From contig NZ_MTHB01000256.1 in NCBI RefSeq assembly GCF_002220365.1, positions 62,001 through 126,000 of the forward strand: a stretch of 64,000 nt of DNA. The letters are read 5' to 3'. Of the stretch, positions 33,866 to 42,682 are shown one piece after another; within the stretch, counting starts at the first letter, position 1; the number at the start of each line of letters is the position of its first letter. Origin of the DNA: Caballeronia sordidicola (GTDB taxonomy: Bacteria; Pseudomonadota; Gammaproteobacteria; Burkholderiales; Burkholderiaceae). The position numbers were made by a program, and so were the translations under genes. Below the pieces are notes generated by a model. It was not told the DNA's origin. It did no database searches and was given only the letters and a program-made list of their open reading frames with translations.

Positions 33866-35266
33866 GTGGCAAAGACCCTGTTCGATAAAATCTGGGATCA
33901 GCACGTCATCGAGGAATTGCCGGGCGGAGTGAGCCTGCTGCACGTCGATCGTCATCTGATGCACGAGTTGACGAGCGTGGCGGCGATTCGCCAACTGGAA
34001 GCACGCGGCGCGAAAGTTCATGATCCGTCACTCACGTTCGCCACGCTCGATCACGTGATCTCGACGCGCCCGGGCCGCACTGCCGGCGATGAAGCCTGGA
34101 GCACCATTGCGATCAAGACGCTGCGCGAGCAGACGGGGCGGCTCTCCATCACGCGTTTTGATGTCGATGACGGCCGTCAGGGCATCGTGCACGTGATCGG
34201 TCCGGAACTAGGGCTGACGTTGCCAGGCGTGCTGCTTGTCTGCGCCGACAGCCACACCTGCACGCATGGCGCGCTTGGCGCGATTGCTTTCGGCATCGGT
34301 TCGACCGAACAGGTACACGTGCTCGCCACGCAGACGATCCGCCAGAAGCGGCCCAAAACCTTGCGCGTGCGCTTCGAAGGCGCGACTCGACCCGGTGTGG
34401 AAGCGAAGGACATGATCCTGTACCTGATCGGCGCGCTGGGCACGTCGGGCGGGACGGGTTATGCCATTGAATATGCGGGTCAGGCGATCCGCGCTTTGCC
34501 AGTGGAAGCGCGCCTGACGCTCTGCAACCTGTCGATCGAACTCGGCGCAAAGATCGGCATGATCGCGCCCGACGACGTGACGTTCGCCTACATAGAGGGC
34601 CGCGATTATGCGCCAGCGGGCGCGGCGCTCGATAAAGCCATCGCGCAATGGCGGGAACTCGCAAGCACCGATGACGCCGTGTTCGACAAGGAAATCACGA
34701 TCGATGCCACGCTGATTCGCCCGCAAATCACATGGGGCACGAGCCCGGAGCATGTGATCGCGATCGATGCGCAAGTGCCCGATCCGCTCAGCGAAGCCGA
34801 CCCCGTGCGGCGCGAGTCGCTCAAGACGGCGCTGGCTTATATGCAGTTGACGCCGGGACAACGGCTCGATCAGACGCCAATCGACCGGGTGTTCATCGGA
34901 TCGTGCACGAATAGCCGGCTGAGTGATTTGCGCAACGCGGCGCAAGTGGTCAAGGGCCGGCACGTGGCCGCGCATGTAACGGCGTGGGTGGTGCCGGGTT
35001 CCATCGAGGTCAAGCGCGACGCCGAACGTGAAGGTCTGGATCAAATCTTTCTGGACGCCGGTTTCGAGTGGCGCGAGCCGGGCTGTTCGATGTGTGTCGG
35101 CGCGAATGGCGACATGGTCGGGCCGGGCGAGCGTTGCGTATCAACGTCCAATCGCAACTTCGTCGGCAGGCAAGGTCCTGGCGCGCTCACGCATCTGGCA
35201 AGTCCGCGCGTGGCGGCGGCGAGCGCCATCGCCGGCAGGATCGCCATGCTGGCAGGGGAAGAGTAA
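33866..35266 (+). CDS. LeuC-like aconitase-family hydratase large subunit (module A)
   Basis: A 466-residue protein of 3-isopropylmalate dehydratase large-subunit type, holding a [4Fe-4S] cluster at Cys347 (FIGSCTNSR), Cys407 and Cys410 (GCSMC). Other landmarks are CADSHTCTHGALG and STSNRNFVGRQG. The GTG start has AAGAGG about 9 bases upstream. Its length equals E. coli LeuC, but it sits in a GntR-led catabolic operon with a PEP-mutase/isocitrate-lyase-type lyase rather than with leuA or leuB. LeuCD homologues in such contexts hydrate alkylmaleates, as 2,3-dimethylmaleate hydratase DmdAB does in Eubacterium barkeri. Hydration of a maleate or citraconate-type diacid is therefore inferred, with leucine synthesis less likely. 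Confidence 0.85.
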   Translation: MAKTLFDKIWDQHVIEELPGGVSLLHVDRHLMHELTSVAAIRQLEARGAKVHDPSLTFATLDHVISTRPGRTAGDEAWSTIAIKTLREQTGRLSITRFDVDDGRQGIVHVIGPELGLTLPGVLLVCADSHTCTHGALGAIAFGIGSTEQVHVLATQTIRQKRPKTLRVRFEGATRPGVEAKDMILYLIGALGTSGGTGYAIEYAGQAIRALPVEARLTLCNLSIELGAKIGMIAPDDVTFAYIEGRDYAPAGAALDKAIAQWRELASTDDAVFDKEITIDATLIRPQITWGTSPEHVIAIDAQVPDPLSEADPVRRESLKTALAYMQLTPGQRLDQTPIDRVFIGSCTNSRLSDLRNAAQVVKGRHVAAHVTAWVVPGSIEVKRDAEREGLDQIFLDAGFEWREPGCSMCVGANGDMVGPGERCVSTSNRNFVGRQGPGALTHLASPRVAAASAIAGRIAMLAGEE

Positions 35267-35280
35267 GCGGAGGTCGGTGC

Positions 35281-35892
35281 ATGAAAGCGTTCACTGTTTG
35301 CGAAGGCATCGCCGCGCCGCTTATGCGCGACAACATCGACACGGACATGATCGTACGCGTGGAGCGGATTGCCCAGCTCGGGCGTGGCCAGTTCGCGCCA
35401 TGGGCGTTCGAGATGGCGCGCTATCAAGCCGATGGCGCCGAAGACCGCAGCTTCATCCTCAACCAGCCGCCATTCCGGGACGCGCAAATCCTGCTGTCCG
35501 GTGCGAATTTTGGCTGCGGCAGTTCGCGCGAGATGGCGGTCTGGGCGCTAGAGGAATTCGGCATCCGCTGCGTGATCGCGCAGAGCTTCGGCGATATCTT
35601 TTACGCCAACTGCCTGCAGAACGGGCTGTTGCCAATTCGCCTTGACGGGGCGCAGATCGAATCGTTGGCAAAGCCGGCCTTAATCGGTGAACGGCTTCGC
35701 GTCGATCTCCGGACGCGCACGATCCAGGCGCCCGGTATTGATCAAATTGCATTCGATTTCCCCGACGATCGCCGCGAAGCCTTGCTTGAAGGTATCGACG
35801 AGATCGACCAGACGATGAAACTCAACGCGCGCATCCTGGCGTTTCAGCGCAATGACGCGGTGACGCGGCCTTGGGTTTATGTGCAACGCTAA
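35281..35892 (+). CDS. LeuD-like hydratase small subunit (module A)
   Basis: A 203-residue swivelling small subunit partnering the LeuC-like protein 14 bases upstream. The ATG at 35281 follows a GGAGG site; the frame is open further upstream but overlaps leuC. Family motifs are DNIDTDMIVRVER (residues about 17-29), GANFGCGSSREMAVWAL and SFGDIFYANCLQNGLLPI. The C-terminal GIDEIDQTMKLNARILAFQ is the usual LeuD end. The YGCGSSRE-type loop that contacts substrate is intact. Confidence 0.87.
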   Translation: MKAFTVCEGIAAPLMRDNIDTDMIVRVERIAQLGRGQFAPWAFEMARYQADGAEDRSFILNQPPFRDAQILLSGANFGCGSSREMAVWALEEFGIRCVIAQSFGDIFYANCLQNGLLPIRLDGAQIESLAKPALIGERLRVDLRTRTIQAPGIDQIAFDFPDDRREALLEGIDEIDQTMKLNARILAFQRNDAVTRPWVYVQR

Positions 35893-35916
35893 CGAATATT
35901 GACTGGAGCTGAAAAT

Positions 35917-37317
35917 ATGGTGAGCAGTACTGTTCATGCAGGCGCACGACTCGACCGATTGCCTACGTCGCGATTCCACCGGCGGATCCTGTGGCTGATC
36001 GGCGGCGGCATGTTTCTCGATTCGTTCGATATCTACCTCGCCGGCGGCGTGCTTGGCGCGCTCACCCGCAGCGGCTGGTCGAGCATGACGCTGAACGCCG
36101 CGTTTTTATCTTCCACGTTCATAGGCATGTTGATTGGTGCGTTCACCGCCGGCATACTCGGCGATGCAAAAGGCCGTAAGTTTACCTATCAGTTCAATCT
36201 GGCGATCTTCGGGCTGGCATCGCTTGCCGGCGCGTTTGCCCCCAACATGACCTGGCTGATCGTGTGCCGCTTCTTCATGGGACTTGGACTGGGCGCGGAA
36301 ATCGTTGTGGGCTATGGGTCCATCGGCGAATTCATTCCGCCTGCCGTGCGCGGCCGATGGTCGGCATATCTGTCGCTGATCACAAACTCCGCTCTGTTCT
36401 TTTCCACCTTCCTCGGCTACCTGCTGATTCCGGCAATCGGCTGGCGCGCGATGTTCGCGCTGGTCGGGGTTGGCGCAATGATCGTCTGGCTGCTGCGCAA
36501 GAAGATGCCCGAGTCGCCGCGCTGGCTCGAATCGAAAGGGCGGCTGGATGAAGCTGACGCGATCCTGAAGAACATCGAGGCGGAGACCGCAGAAGGGCGC
36601 GAATTGCCGCCTATCGTCGAACCCGCAGGCACGCCGATCCGCGCTACCACGCTTGGGACCACGCTCGGTAGCCTGTTCAGGCCGCCGCTGCTGCGCCGCA
36701 CCGTGCTCGCAGTGACCATCCAGATAGCCATCAATGTTGTGATCTACGGGTTCATTGTGTGGGTGCCGACGTTCCTCATGAAGCAGGGGCTCGGCGTGGC
36801 GTCATCGCTCGGCTATTCCACGCTGATGTCGCTCGGCGGTCCCGCTGGCGCGCTGATCGGCGTGTTGATCGCCGATCGCATCGGCCGCAAGAACGGGCTG
36901 ATCGGCATTGCGGTGCTGGCGGCGATCGTAGGCTGGCTTTACGGTAACTCTTCGAGCGTCGGGATGGCCACGTTGCTGGGCTTCACGCTATTCACGCTGA
37001 CCTACCTCATGGTCGCGCTCGGCATCGCGACGTATATCCCCGAGCTGTTCGCCACCGAAAACCGCATGCGCGCGAATGGCATCGCGGGGTCGGCGGGGCG
37101 GCTGTCGGGCATTGTCGCGCCGCAACTGGTCGTGCTGATGTACGTGTCGGGCGGCATCAAGGACGTCCTGTCGATCATCAGCGGCGCGCTCGTCTTGATG
37201 GTCGCGGTGCTCGTGATCTTCGGCGTCGAAACGAACCGGCGTTCGCTAGAGGAAATCGCAGCCGTCTCCGACGTCGAATCGCTTCATCAACCTGCTGCCG
37301 AACTTCCCGGCAACTGA
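35917..37317 (+). CDS. MFS transporter, metabolite:H+ symporter type (module A)
   Basis: A 466-residue 12-helix carrier. The ATG at 35917 has GGAG 8 bases upstream. FLDSFDIYLAGGVLGAL in helix 1 and the motif A GILGDAKGRKFTY resemble sugar/aromatic-acid porters of the NiaP/YceI-like group. GRFFMGLGLGAEIVVGYG, the PESPRWL motif after helix 6 and the second motif A ADRIGRKNGL also fit. The gene lies between leuD and the lyase gene in one transcription unit, so it probably imports the pathway substrate or an intermediate. Confidence 0.87.
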   Translation: MVSSTVHAGARLDRLPTSRFHRRILWLIGGGMFLDSFDIYLAGGVLGALTRSGWSSMTLNAAFLSSTFIGMLIGAFTAGILGDAKGRKFTYQFNLAIFGLASLAGAFAPNMTWLIVCRFFMGLGLGAEIVVGYGSIGEFIPPAVRGRWSAYLSLITNSALFFSTFLGYLLIPAIGWRAMFALVGVGAMIVWLLRKKMPESPRWLESKGRLDEADAILKNIEAETAEGRELPPIVEPAGTPIRATTLGTTLGSLFRPPLLRRTVLAVTIQIAINVVIYGFIVWVPTFLMKQGLGVASSLGYSTLMSLGGPAGALIGVLIADRIGRKNGLIGIAVLAAIVGWLYGNSSSVGMATLLGFTLFTLTYLMVALGIATYIPELFATENRMRANGIAGSAGRLSGIVAPQLVVLMYVSGGIKDVLSIISGALVLMVAVLVIFGVETNRRSLEEIAAVSDVESLHQPAAELPGN

Positions 37318-37357
37318 CTCTATTCATTCATTTCATTAACTCAACGAGGTCGAGCAC

Positions 37358-38230
37358 ATGACTGCCAATTCCCGCAGAAAAGCCCTTAAAAGCAAGTTCG
37401 CGTCGCGCGAGATTGTCGTGGCGCCCGGCATCTTCGACATGATTTCCGTGCGGCTCGCGGATACCATGGGCTTTGATTGCCTTTACATGACCGGCTTCGG
37501 TACTGTGGCCTCCTACCTTGGAGAGCCGGATGCGGGACTCGCGACCTACACCGACATGGTCAACCGCGTCACCGCGTTTTGCGGCGCGGCGAAGACGCCG
37601 CTTATCTGCGACGCCGACACCGGCTACGGCGGTTTGCTCAATGTCGCGCACACGGTGCGGGGCTACGAACGCGCGGGCGCGGCGGGCATTCAGATCGAGG
37701 ACCAGGAGTTTCCGAAAAAGTGCGGCCACACGCCCGGTCGACGGGTCATCGCAATGGACGACATGGTGAAGAAGATCAAGGTCGCAACCGAGGCACGCGA
37801 GGACGCTGACTTTCAGATCATCGCGCGAACCGATGCACGCACATCGCTCGGTCTCGATGAAGCGTTGCGTCGCGGCGAAGCGTATGCGAAAGCGGGCGCG
37901 GACGTGGTGTTCATTGAATCGCCGGAAAGCGTGGAAGAACTGGAGAAGATCGGCAAGTCGTTCGATGTGCCGTTGCTCGTCAATGTGGTTGAAGGAGGGC
38001 GCACGCCGCAGTTGCCGCCCGCCGAACTGCAGCGGCTCGGCTTCGCGCTGGCGATCTATCCGTCGGCTGGCTTCTTGAGCGTGGCGCGTGCCCTCGAAAA
38101 AGCGTACGGCGAAATCAAGGCGATGAAAGGCACCGCGGCTCTTGAAAGCGAGCAGATGCCGTTCAAGGACATGTGCGAACTGATGGGCTTTCCGGCGGTA
38201 TGGGAGTTTGATCGGTTGCATGCAGAGTGA
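37358..38230 (+). CDS. Isocitrate lyase/PEP mutase-family lyase (module A)
   Basis: A 290-residue C-C lyase of the ICL/PEP-mutase superfamily. The metal and substrate site residues are Asp85 and Asp87 (CDADTGYGG) and Glu114 (IQIEDQEF). The mobile active-site loop is KKCGH with catalytic Cys122, and IIARTDAR follows. The superfamily includes 2-methylisocitrate lyase, oxaloacetate hydrolase and 2,3-dimethylmalate lyase. The Cys loop indicates C-C cleavage rather than phosphonate chemistry. With the LeuCD hydratase it would split a (alkyl)malate into an oxoacid and a short acid. It is the last gene of the GntR-led operon. A paralogue is at 46200-47066. Confidence 0.87.
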   Translation: MTANSRRKALKSKFASREIVVAPGIFDMISVRLADTMGFDCLYMTGFGTVASYLGEPDAGLATYTDMVNRVTAFCGAAKTPLICDADTGYGGLLNVAHTVRGYERAGAAGIQIEDQEFPKKCGHTPGRRVIAMDDMVKKIKVATEAREDADFQIIARTDARTSLGLDEALRRGEAYAKAGADVVFIESPESVEELEKIGKSFDVPLLVNVVEGGRTPQLPPAELQRLGFALAIYPSAGFLSVARALEKAYGEIKAMKGTAALESEQMPFKDMCELMGFPAVWEFDRLHAE

Positions 38231-38495
38231 CACTGACGTGCCTACACTGAAGGAGGGCGTCAAGCTTCGACGTCCTGAACGGCCGAAAAATGCTGCGCCT
38301 GCGATGACGCTGTACTAGGGAGCCGCGACGCCAAGCGCGGATTCGAACAATTGATTGGTCATAGCGTGTTGGCTTGGCATGAGTGATTCCCGGATTCTGC
38401 CGCAATCACCCGCGACTCGGCTCACCGCTTGACGGCGCAGCAAAGCTTCGTTGCGTCGGGCTTACGCCCGCTGTCGACCAGCCAAACACACCCGC

Positions 38496-39149
38496 TCAAA
38501 ATTTAAAAGAGGCTATCAGATCAAGCGCTTCGCCCTCGTCAACGACTTCCGCATACTTGGCCTGAAGGTCGAACAGATTGCTTTCGTGAGGCGCAAGCGC
38601 ACGATCGCCGCAAGCATCGCGCACGACAAACGGCGTAAAGCCGTACTGCAATGCGTCGAGCGCCGTCGCCCTGACGCAGCCGGAGGTTGAAAAACCCATG
38701 ATGAGCAGCGTGTCCACGCCAAGCGCGGCCAAACTTGATGTCAGGCTCGTGCCGAAGAATGCCGAAGCATACTGCTTGGTGACGACCAACTCGTCTGCGA
38801 GAGGTTGGAGGGTTGAGGGAAAGGCACCGAATGGTGAGTCCCCGAGGAAGCTTTCAAGCGCGCGAATCTTCTTGTAGAAGAGCCCCCCGTCCATGCCGTT
38901 CGCATTGTATTTAACCCGGGTGAAAACCACCGGAATCCCGGCGACACGAGCGGCTGCTGTGAGTCGCTGGCAAGCCGCTAGCGCTCTCACGAAGCCCGCC
39001 GCATAGAGCGGGCTTGCTCTATCAAGATAGGCCTGGACGACATCCACGAGGAGCACGGCCGGGCGGTTCCCGAATGCGAGGTGCCCGTCAAATCCGGCTT
39101 TGTTGTAGTCGGCTTGCAAGTCTTCTTGCTTATGGATGGTGTTAGTCAC
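38496..39149 (-). CDS. Isochorismatase-fold amidase (N-carbamoylsarcosine / maleamate amidase-like)
   Basis: A 217-residue cysteine hydrolase with the Asp-Lys-Cys triad: Asp36 (VLLVDVVQAY), Lys125 (VVTKQYASAF) and Cys158 (GFSTSGCVRATA). KYNANGMDGGLFYKK is characteristic of the N-carbamoylsarcosine-amidase branch, which also holds maleamate amidase NicF of nicotinate degradation. Hydrolysis of a maleamate to a maleate plus ammonia would supply the substrate of the neighbouring LeuCD-like hydratase. It is convergent with the lyase gene across 265 bases that show no gene. The specific substrate is inferred from context. Confidence 0.85.
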   Translation of the reverse strand: MTNTIHKQEDLQADYNKAGFDGHLAFGNRPAVLLVDVVQAYLDRASPLYAAGFVRALAACQRLTAAARVAGIPVVFTRVKYNANGMDGGLFYKKIRALESFLGDSPFGAFPSTLQPLADELVVTKQYASAFFGTSLTSSLAALGVDTLLIMGFSTSGCVRATALDALQYGFTPFVVRDACGDRALAPHESNLFDLQAKYAEVVDEGEALDLIASFKF

Positions 39150-39263
39150 GCAGGTACTCCGTAGAGGTGGATCGAAGGTGGCGCGTAGAAGGTCAAGGTC
39201 CCGTAGCTCGCGTCAATGCGCTTAGCTGTTCAGCGTTTGCGCCTCCCGCTCTGAGCAGTCACT

Positions 39264-40766
39264 TCATTCGCTCGCGAAACGCAACGCGCCCGACCGGAAA
39301 CGCCACGCCGATGGCCCTTCTTTCAAGGCTTCAATGGTGCGGCGGTGTATGGTTTCTGTGTCGAGGCTGTCGCCGAATGCGGGCTGCGCGGATGGTTGAC
39401 GATCGAGCCAGTGTCCGAAGATAGCCTCGTCGCGCATGTGGTACCAGGCGGCTGCCAGATGTGCGCCATCGGCGCTGACGGAAAGGCTGCCGGGCACGGT
39501 GACTGTTTCCAATGAGGCGCAGCGCGGCCTTGCAGAGGTATATAGATGCGGATACAGGTCCTGAAGCGCGTGCGCCACCCATGTACCCAGCCCCTCGCCA
39601 TCGACATCTGCGGCACTGATGCCGCATTGCGTGACGGCAGCATGGACCGCCTGCGCGGCATCGATGAATGCAGTGTCGCCCGTTGAGTCGATCGCATCCG
39701 AATCGCCGTGCCCAGGCAAATCTGGTGCGATGACTGGCCGTCCCTGCGCACATGCCCGCTCAATATAGCGATCCATGCCACGGGCGCCCCCGGGTGACCC
39801 GTGCAACACGATTAGTGGCTTGCCCGTGCCGCCGAGTGTGCCGCGCAGGTGCATGCGCGATGAGCTGGCGCGAACATAGGCGTCGCCAGCCGCGACCGCA
39901 GGCAACTTTGCCTCGATGCAGGCGTTCGTATGGGAGCTTCCGCAGGGTTCTGCTTTTCCCAGGAGACGCCAGATGGCCGTGGCCCACGCTTGCCTGTCGT
40001 CGGGAAAAGTGGCTAATTCAACACCTGGCGGTAGTGTGCCAAGACGTTCGAGATGCCCGAATAGCATGTCATCGTGTCGCGCGCCAATACAGGTGGGCAC
40101 CCGCAGGTGCGGGAGCCAGCGTTGAGGGATGAACGAGAACGCTGCTGTATAAGGGGCGCGGTAGTTGTCACCCGCTGCGAGCAGATCGAGTGCCACTTCG
40201 TGCAACTGCAGTGCCGAAGGAAATGCCGTTCGAAGGCGCGCGCCGGCACCACGGTGATTCCACGGAAAGAAAATGTATTGATCGCGCACGCGAGCCCAAA
40301 GCCACGCTAGATGGGTTCCGTCAACGTGAGGCGTGAAGGGAGGAAGGTAGCCCGCTAGAATCGCCGCGCGTTCGTCGGCGCAAAATGCGCTCAGCCCATC
40401 GAGTACCAGTTGCGACACCCGCTCGGGATAGAGCGCGGCGAACGTCAGAGCGATTGCCGCACCGGTATGGGTGCCGTAGGTTGGCGCGCATTGGATGCCG
40501 AGGGCATCCAACGTTGCTGCGAATGCATGGGCGTAGTCGGGGACATCTGGGCGCCCGAGCGGTAAAGGCGCGGAATAACCGCAACCGGGTGTGTCGAAGG
40601 CGAACACGGTTATATCTGCGGGGCACGCCTGCATCAATGGCACGAGCGCGATTGACGACCGGGGTGAGGCGTGCAGCAGGACGACCGGAGGTCCGTCGCC
40701 GCTACGCCGATAGTGCACCAGCCGACCATCAACGCAGACGTAATGCGAAGTGACAAGACGAGCCAT
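39264..40766 (-). CDS. Two-domain alpha/beta-hydrolase-fold protein lacking serine nucleophiles
   Basis: A 500-residue protein of two tandem alpha/beta-hydrolase domains (about residues 8-270 and 295-490). The ATG at 40766 is chosen because the upstream extension is unconserved. Domain 1 keeps VVLLHASPRSS and FDTPGCGYSAPL, but its nucleophile elbow reads GTHTG with His100 in place of Ser. Domain 2 keeps LIVLHGSPGGARGMD and APDLPGHGDSD, but the elbow reads GEGLG with Gly392. It is probably co-transcribed with the amidase gene 114 bases downstream. Such folds without Ser can act as cofactor-free lyases, dioxygenases or binding proteins. N-formylmaleamate deformylase NicD is an alpha/beta hydrolase, but with an intact Ser. 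Confidence 0.78.
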   Translation of the reverse strand: MARLVTSHYVCVDGRLVHYRRSGDGPPVVLLHASPRSSIALVPLMQACPADITVFAFDTPGCGYSAPLPLGRPDVPDYAHAFAATLDALGIQCAPTYGTHTGAAIALTFAALYPERVSQLVLDGLSAFCADERAAILAGYLPPFTPHVDGTHLAWLWARVRDQYIFFPWNHRGAGARLRTAFPSALQLHEVALDLLAAGDNYRAPYTAAFSFIPQRWLPHLRVPTCIGARHDDMLFGHLERLGTLPPGVELATFPDDRQAWATAIWRLLGKAEPCGSSHTNACIEAKLPAVAAGDAYVRASSSRMHLRGTLGGTGKPLIVLHGSPGGARGMDRYIERACAQGRPVIAPDLPGHGDSDAIDSTGDTAFIDAAQAVHAAVTQCGISAADVDGEGLGTWVAHALQDLYPHLYTSARPRCASLETVTVPGSLSVSADGAHLAAAWYHMRDEAIFGHWLDRQPSAQPAFGDSLDTETIHRRTIEALKEGPSAWRFRSGALRFASE

Positions 40767-40820
40767 GGATAAGGGTCCGGATACAGGGAGAATGAGGTGC
40801 GCTTGAAGAAGCAAATATGT

Positions 40821-40851
40821 CAACCACGCTAGGTAACCACATTAGGCAACC
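40821..40851 (+). repeat. 13-bp direct repeats, possible operator
   Basis: CAACCACGCTAGG (40821-40833) and TAACCACATTAGG (40834-40846) are followed by the partial unit CAACC, in phase at 13 bases. They lie in the 352-base divergent gap between the two-domain hydrolase gene and an MFS gene, close upstream of the former. The rest of the gap shows no gene. Confidence 0.5.
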
Positions 40852-41118
40852 AGCGGCCTCTCTGCAAATCGCGTGTAGGCAGTCTTCGCTACGTGGATAG
40901 CCCGGTCCAGTGCCATAGCCGCGCGAACCGGCTTTTGACGTGAGTAAAGTAAAATATTCCTTAAAAACAGGCGGCGCGGAGCAACTGTCTGTTCATCTGT
41001 CGGATTTTCCTCCAACGGTTTTGACGCCCGAATACTGGCTGACGAAATTGTTTCGTGACGAAGATTCATACGTCATCACGAAGTTGTCCAACAACACGAA
41101 TTCAACTGGAAAAATTCC

Positions 41119-42540
41119 ATGGCGCACGTTAACTTGAATGCTGCCGGCGATCTGGCTCGGGAGAGTCTGGAAGAGGAGGCTCATGCCACCTCGAATGCGT
41201 TACCGGACCCTGTGCCATGGCCCCGCCCTGGTCTTGCGTGGTACACGGTCGCGATCCTTCTGATCGCATATATGTTTGCTTACGTGGATCGCGCGATTCT
41301 CACCGTTCTGGTGGAGCCGATCCAGCGCGATTTTCATATCAACGATACGCAGATCGGTCTGTTGCATGGCTTCGCCTTCGTGATCTTTTATGCGAGCCTC
41401 GGCGTGCCTCTTGGCTATATCGCAGATCGTTTCAGCCGCAAGAAGTTGATCGTGGTCAGCATTGCGCTTTGGAGCCTGGCGACGGCGAGTGGTGCAATGA
41501 CGAAGTCCTTTGGCGGGCTGTTCGCCAGCCGTATTGCGGTGGGAATTGGTGAGGCTGGACTGTCGCCAGCCAGTTATTCCATGATTGCCGATAATTTCGC
41601 GCCCGCCAAACGCAGTCTGGCGACGGGAATTTATACGATCGCCATCTACCTTGGCGGTGGCATGGCCATTCTTATTGGCGGTGCGCTCGTCGCTATTATT
41701 GGGCCGGCGCCGACTGTGGTCGTGCCGGTATTAGGCACCATTCGCGCATGGCAATTGCTCTTTTTGATGGTGGGATTACCGGGCCTGATCGTTTCAGCCG
41801 TTGCACTTACGCTTCGTGAACCCGCACGTCACGCGGTAAGTGACGAGGTTCCCGGACAAACGCTTGGTTCCAAGTTGGCCGAGGTCTTGTCGCATATCAA
41901 GAGCTTGCGGCGCCTCTACCTCTGCCACTTCTTTGGATTTGCCTTTCTCGGTGTTTCGTTCAACGTCGTCCTGCTGTGGGCCCGGCCGTATCTCTCGCGC
42001 TCATTCGGCATGGGACGCAGTGATGCTGCGATGCTGGTCGGAACGTTGATGATCGTATTTGCCACTGCCGGGATCATTTGCGGTAGCCTGCTGGCCGATC
42101 GCTGGCAGGCGCGTGGCAAGGTGGATGCGACGGTACGCGTCGGCCTTCTTGCAAGCTCGATGATTTTGATCCCACTCATTGCCTATCCGATGATGTCGAG
42201 CGTGTTCAGCGTTGGCATCTGTCTCGCGTTGCTGCTCTTTTGCGGCGCGTTTTCTTTCGGCGCCGCTCCTCCTGCGTTGCACCTCGTCACCCCTAACCGG
42301 ATGAGGGCCATTGCGTCGGGCCTGTACCTGATGGTCAATAACCTGGTTGCACTCACCGTAGGCCCGACGCTGACGGGGGCGTTGACCGATTACGTATTCC
42401 ACGATCCCAGGCAGATCGGTCTGGCAAGCAGCATCGTGGGGGCGGGAAGTGCCTGCATCGCGATAGTTTTGTTTGCTCTGATGCTACGTCCCTATCGGGA
42501 GGCCGCAATTCGCCTTTCTCCCGGAGTAGTAAAGGCATAG
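41119..42540 (+). CDS. MFS transporter (spinster/hexuronate-type)
   Basis: A 473-residue 12-helix carrier. Helix 1 reads AYMFAYVDRAILTVLVEPIQ with the DR pair of spinster-like and aromatic/organic-acid symporters. Then come IGLLHGFAFVIFYASLGVPL, motif A GYIADRFSRKKLI, and helix 5 GEAGLSPASYSMIADNF. The first 35 residues are hydrophilic. A GGAAAAA site precedes the ATG. It is divergent from the alpha/beta-hydrolase gene and followed by a porin gene after 142 bases, so the two may provide inner- and outer-membrane entry for the same compound. Confidence 0.87.
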   Translation: MAHVNLNAAGDLARESLEEEAHATSNALPDPVPWPRPGLAWYTVAILLIAYMFAYVDRAILTVLVEPIQRDFHINDTQIGLLHGFAFVIFYASLGVPLGYIADRFSRKKLIVVSIALWSLATASGAMTKSFGGLFASRIAVGIGEAGLSPASYSMIADNFAPAKRSLATGIYTIAIYLGGGMAILIGGALVAIIGPAPTVVVPVLGTIRAWQLLFLMVGLPGLIVSAVALTLREPARHAVSDEVPGQTLGSKLAEVLSHIKSLRRLYLCHFFGFAFLGVSFNVVLLWARPYLSRSFGMGRSDAAMLVGTLMIVFATAGIICGSLLADRWQARGKVDATVRVGLLASSMILIPLIAYPMMSSVFSVGICLALLLFCGAFSFGAAPPALHLVTPNRMRAIASGLYLMVNNLVALTVGPTLTGALTDYVFHDPRQIGLASSIVGAGSACIAIVLFALMLRPYREAAIRLSPGVVKA

Positions 42541-42682
42541 CAGAGAAAGAACCAAAAGATCAATTGGAAAAAACACAGAATTTTCATTCGTCTTTTTAGA
42601 CAGATCAGGATCCCGTCGTAGAGGGTGCTGTCTTGAGAGGCGAGTCGCGCTGATTTCAACACTATATATTTCGGAGTGCAAA

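Noticed and set aside
34208..35044. 278-codon minus-strand open frame opposite the LeuC-like gene
   Set aside because: It is an antisense shadow of a well-conserved gene with intact cluster ligands.
38231..38300. Imperfect hairpin AGGGCGTC/GACGTCCT after the module A lyase gene as a terminator
   Set aside because: The stem is short with a wobble pair and no T-run follows, so it was not listed as a feature.
40940..41137. 65-codon plus-strand frame upstream of the spinster-type MFS gene
   Set aside because: It overlaps the MFS start in another frame, lacks a ribosome site and has no recognisable motif; the region is more likely promoter.
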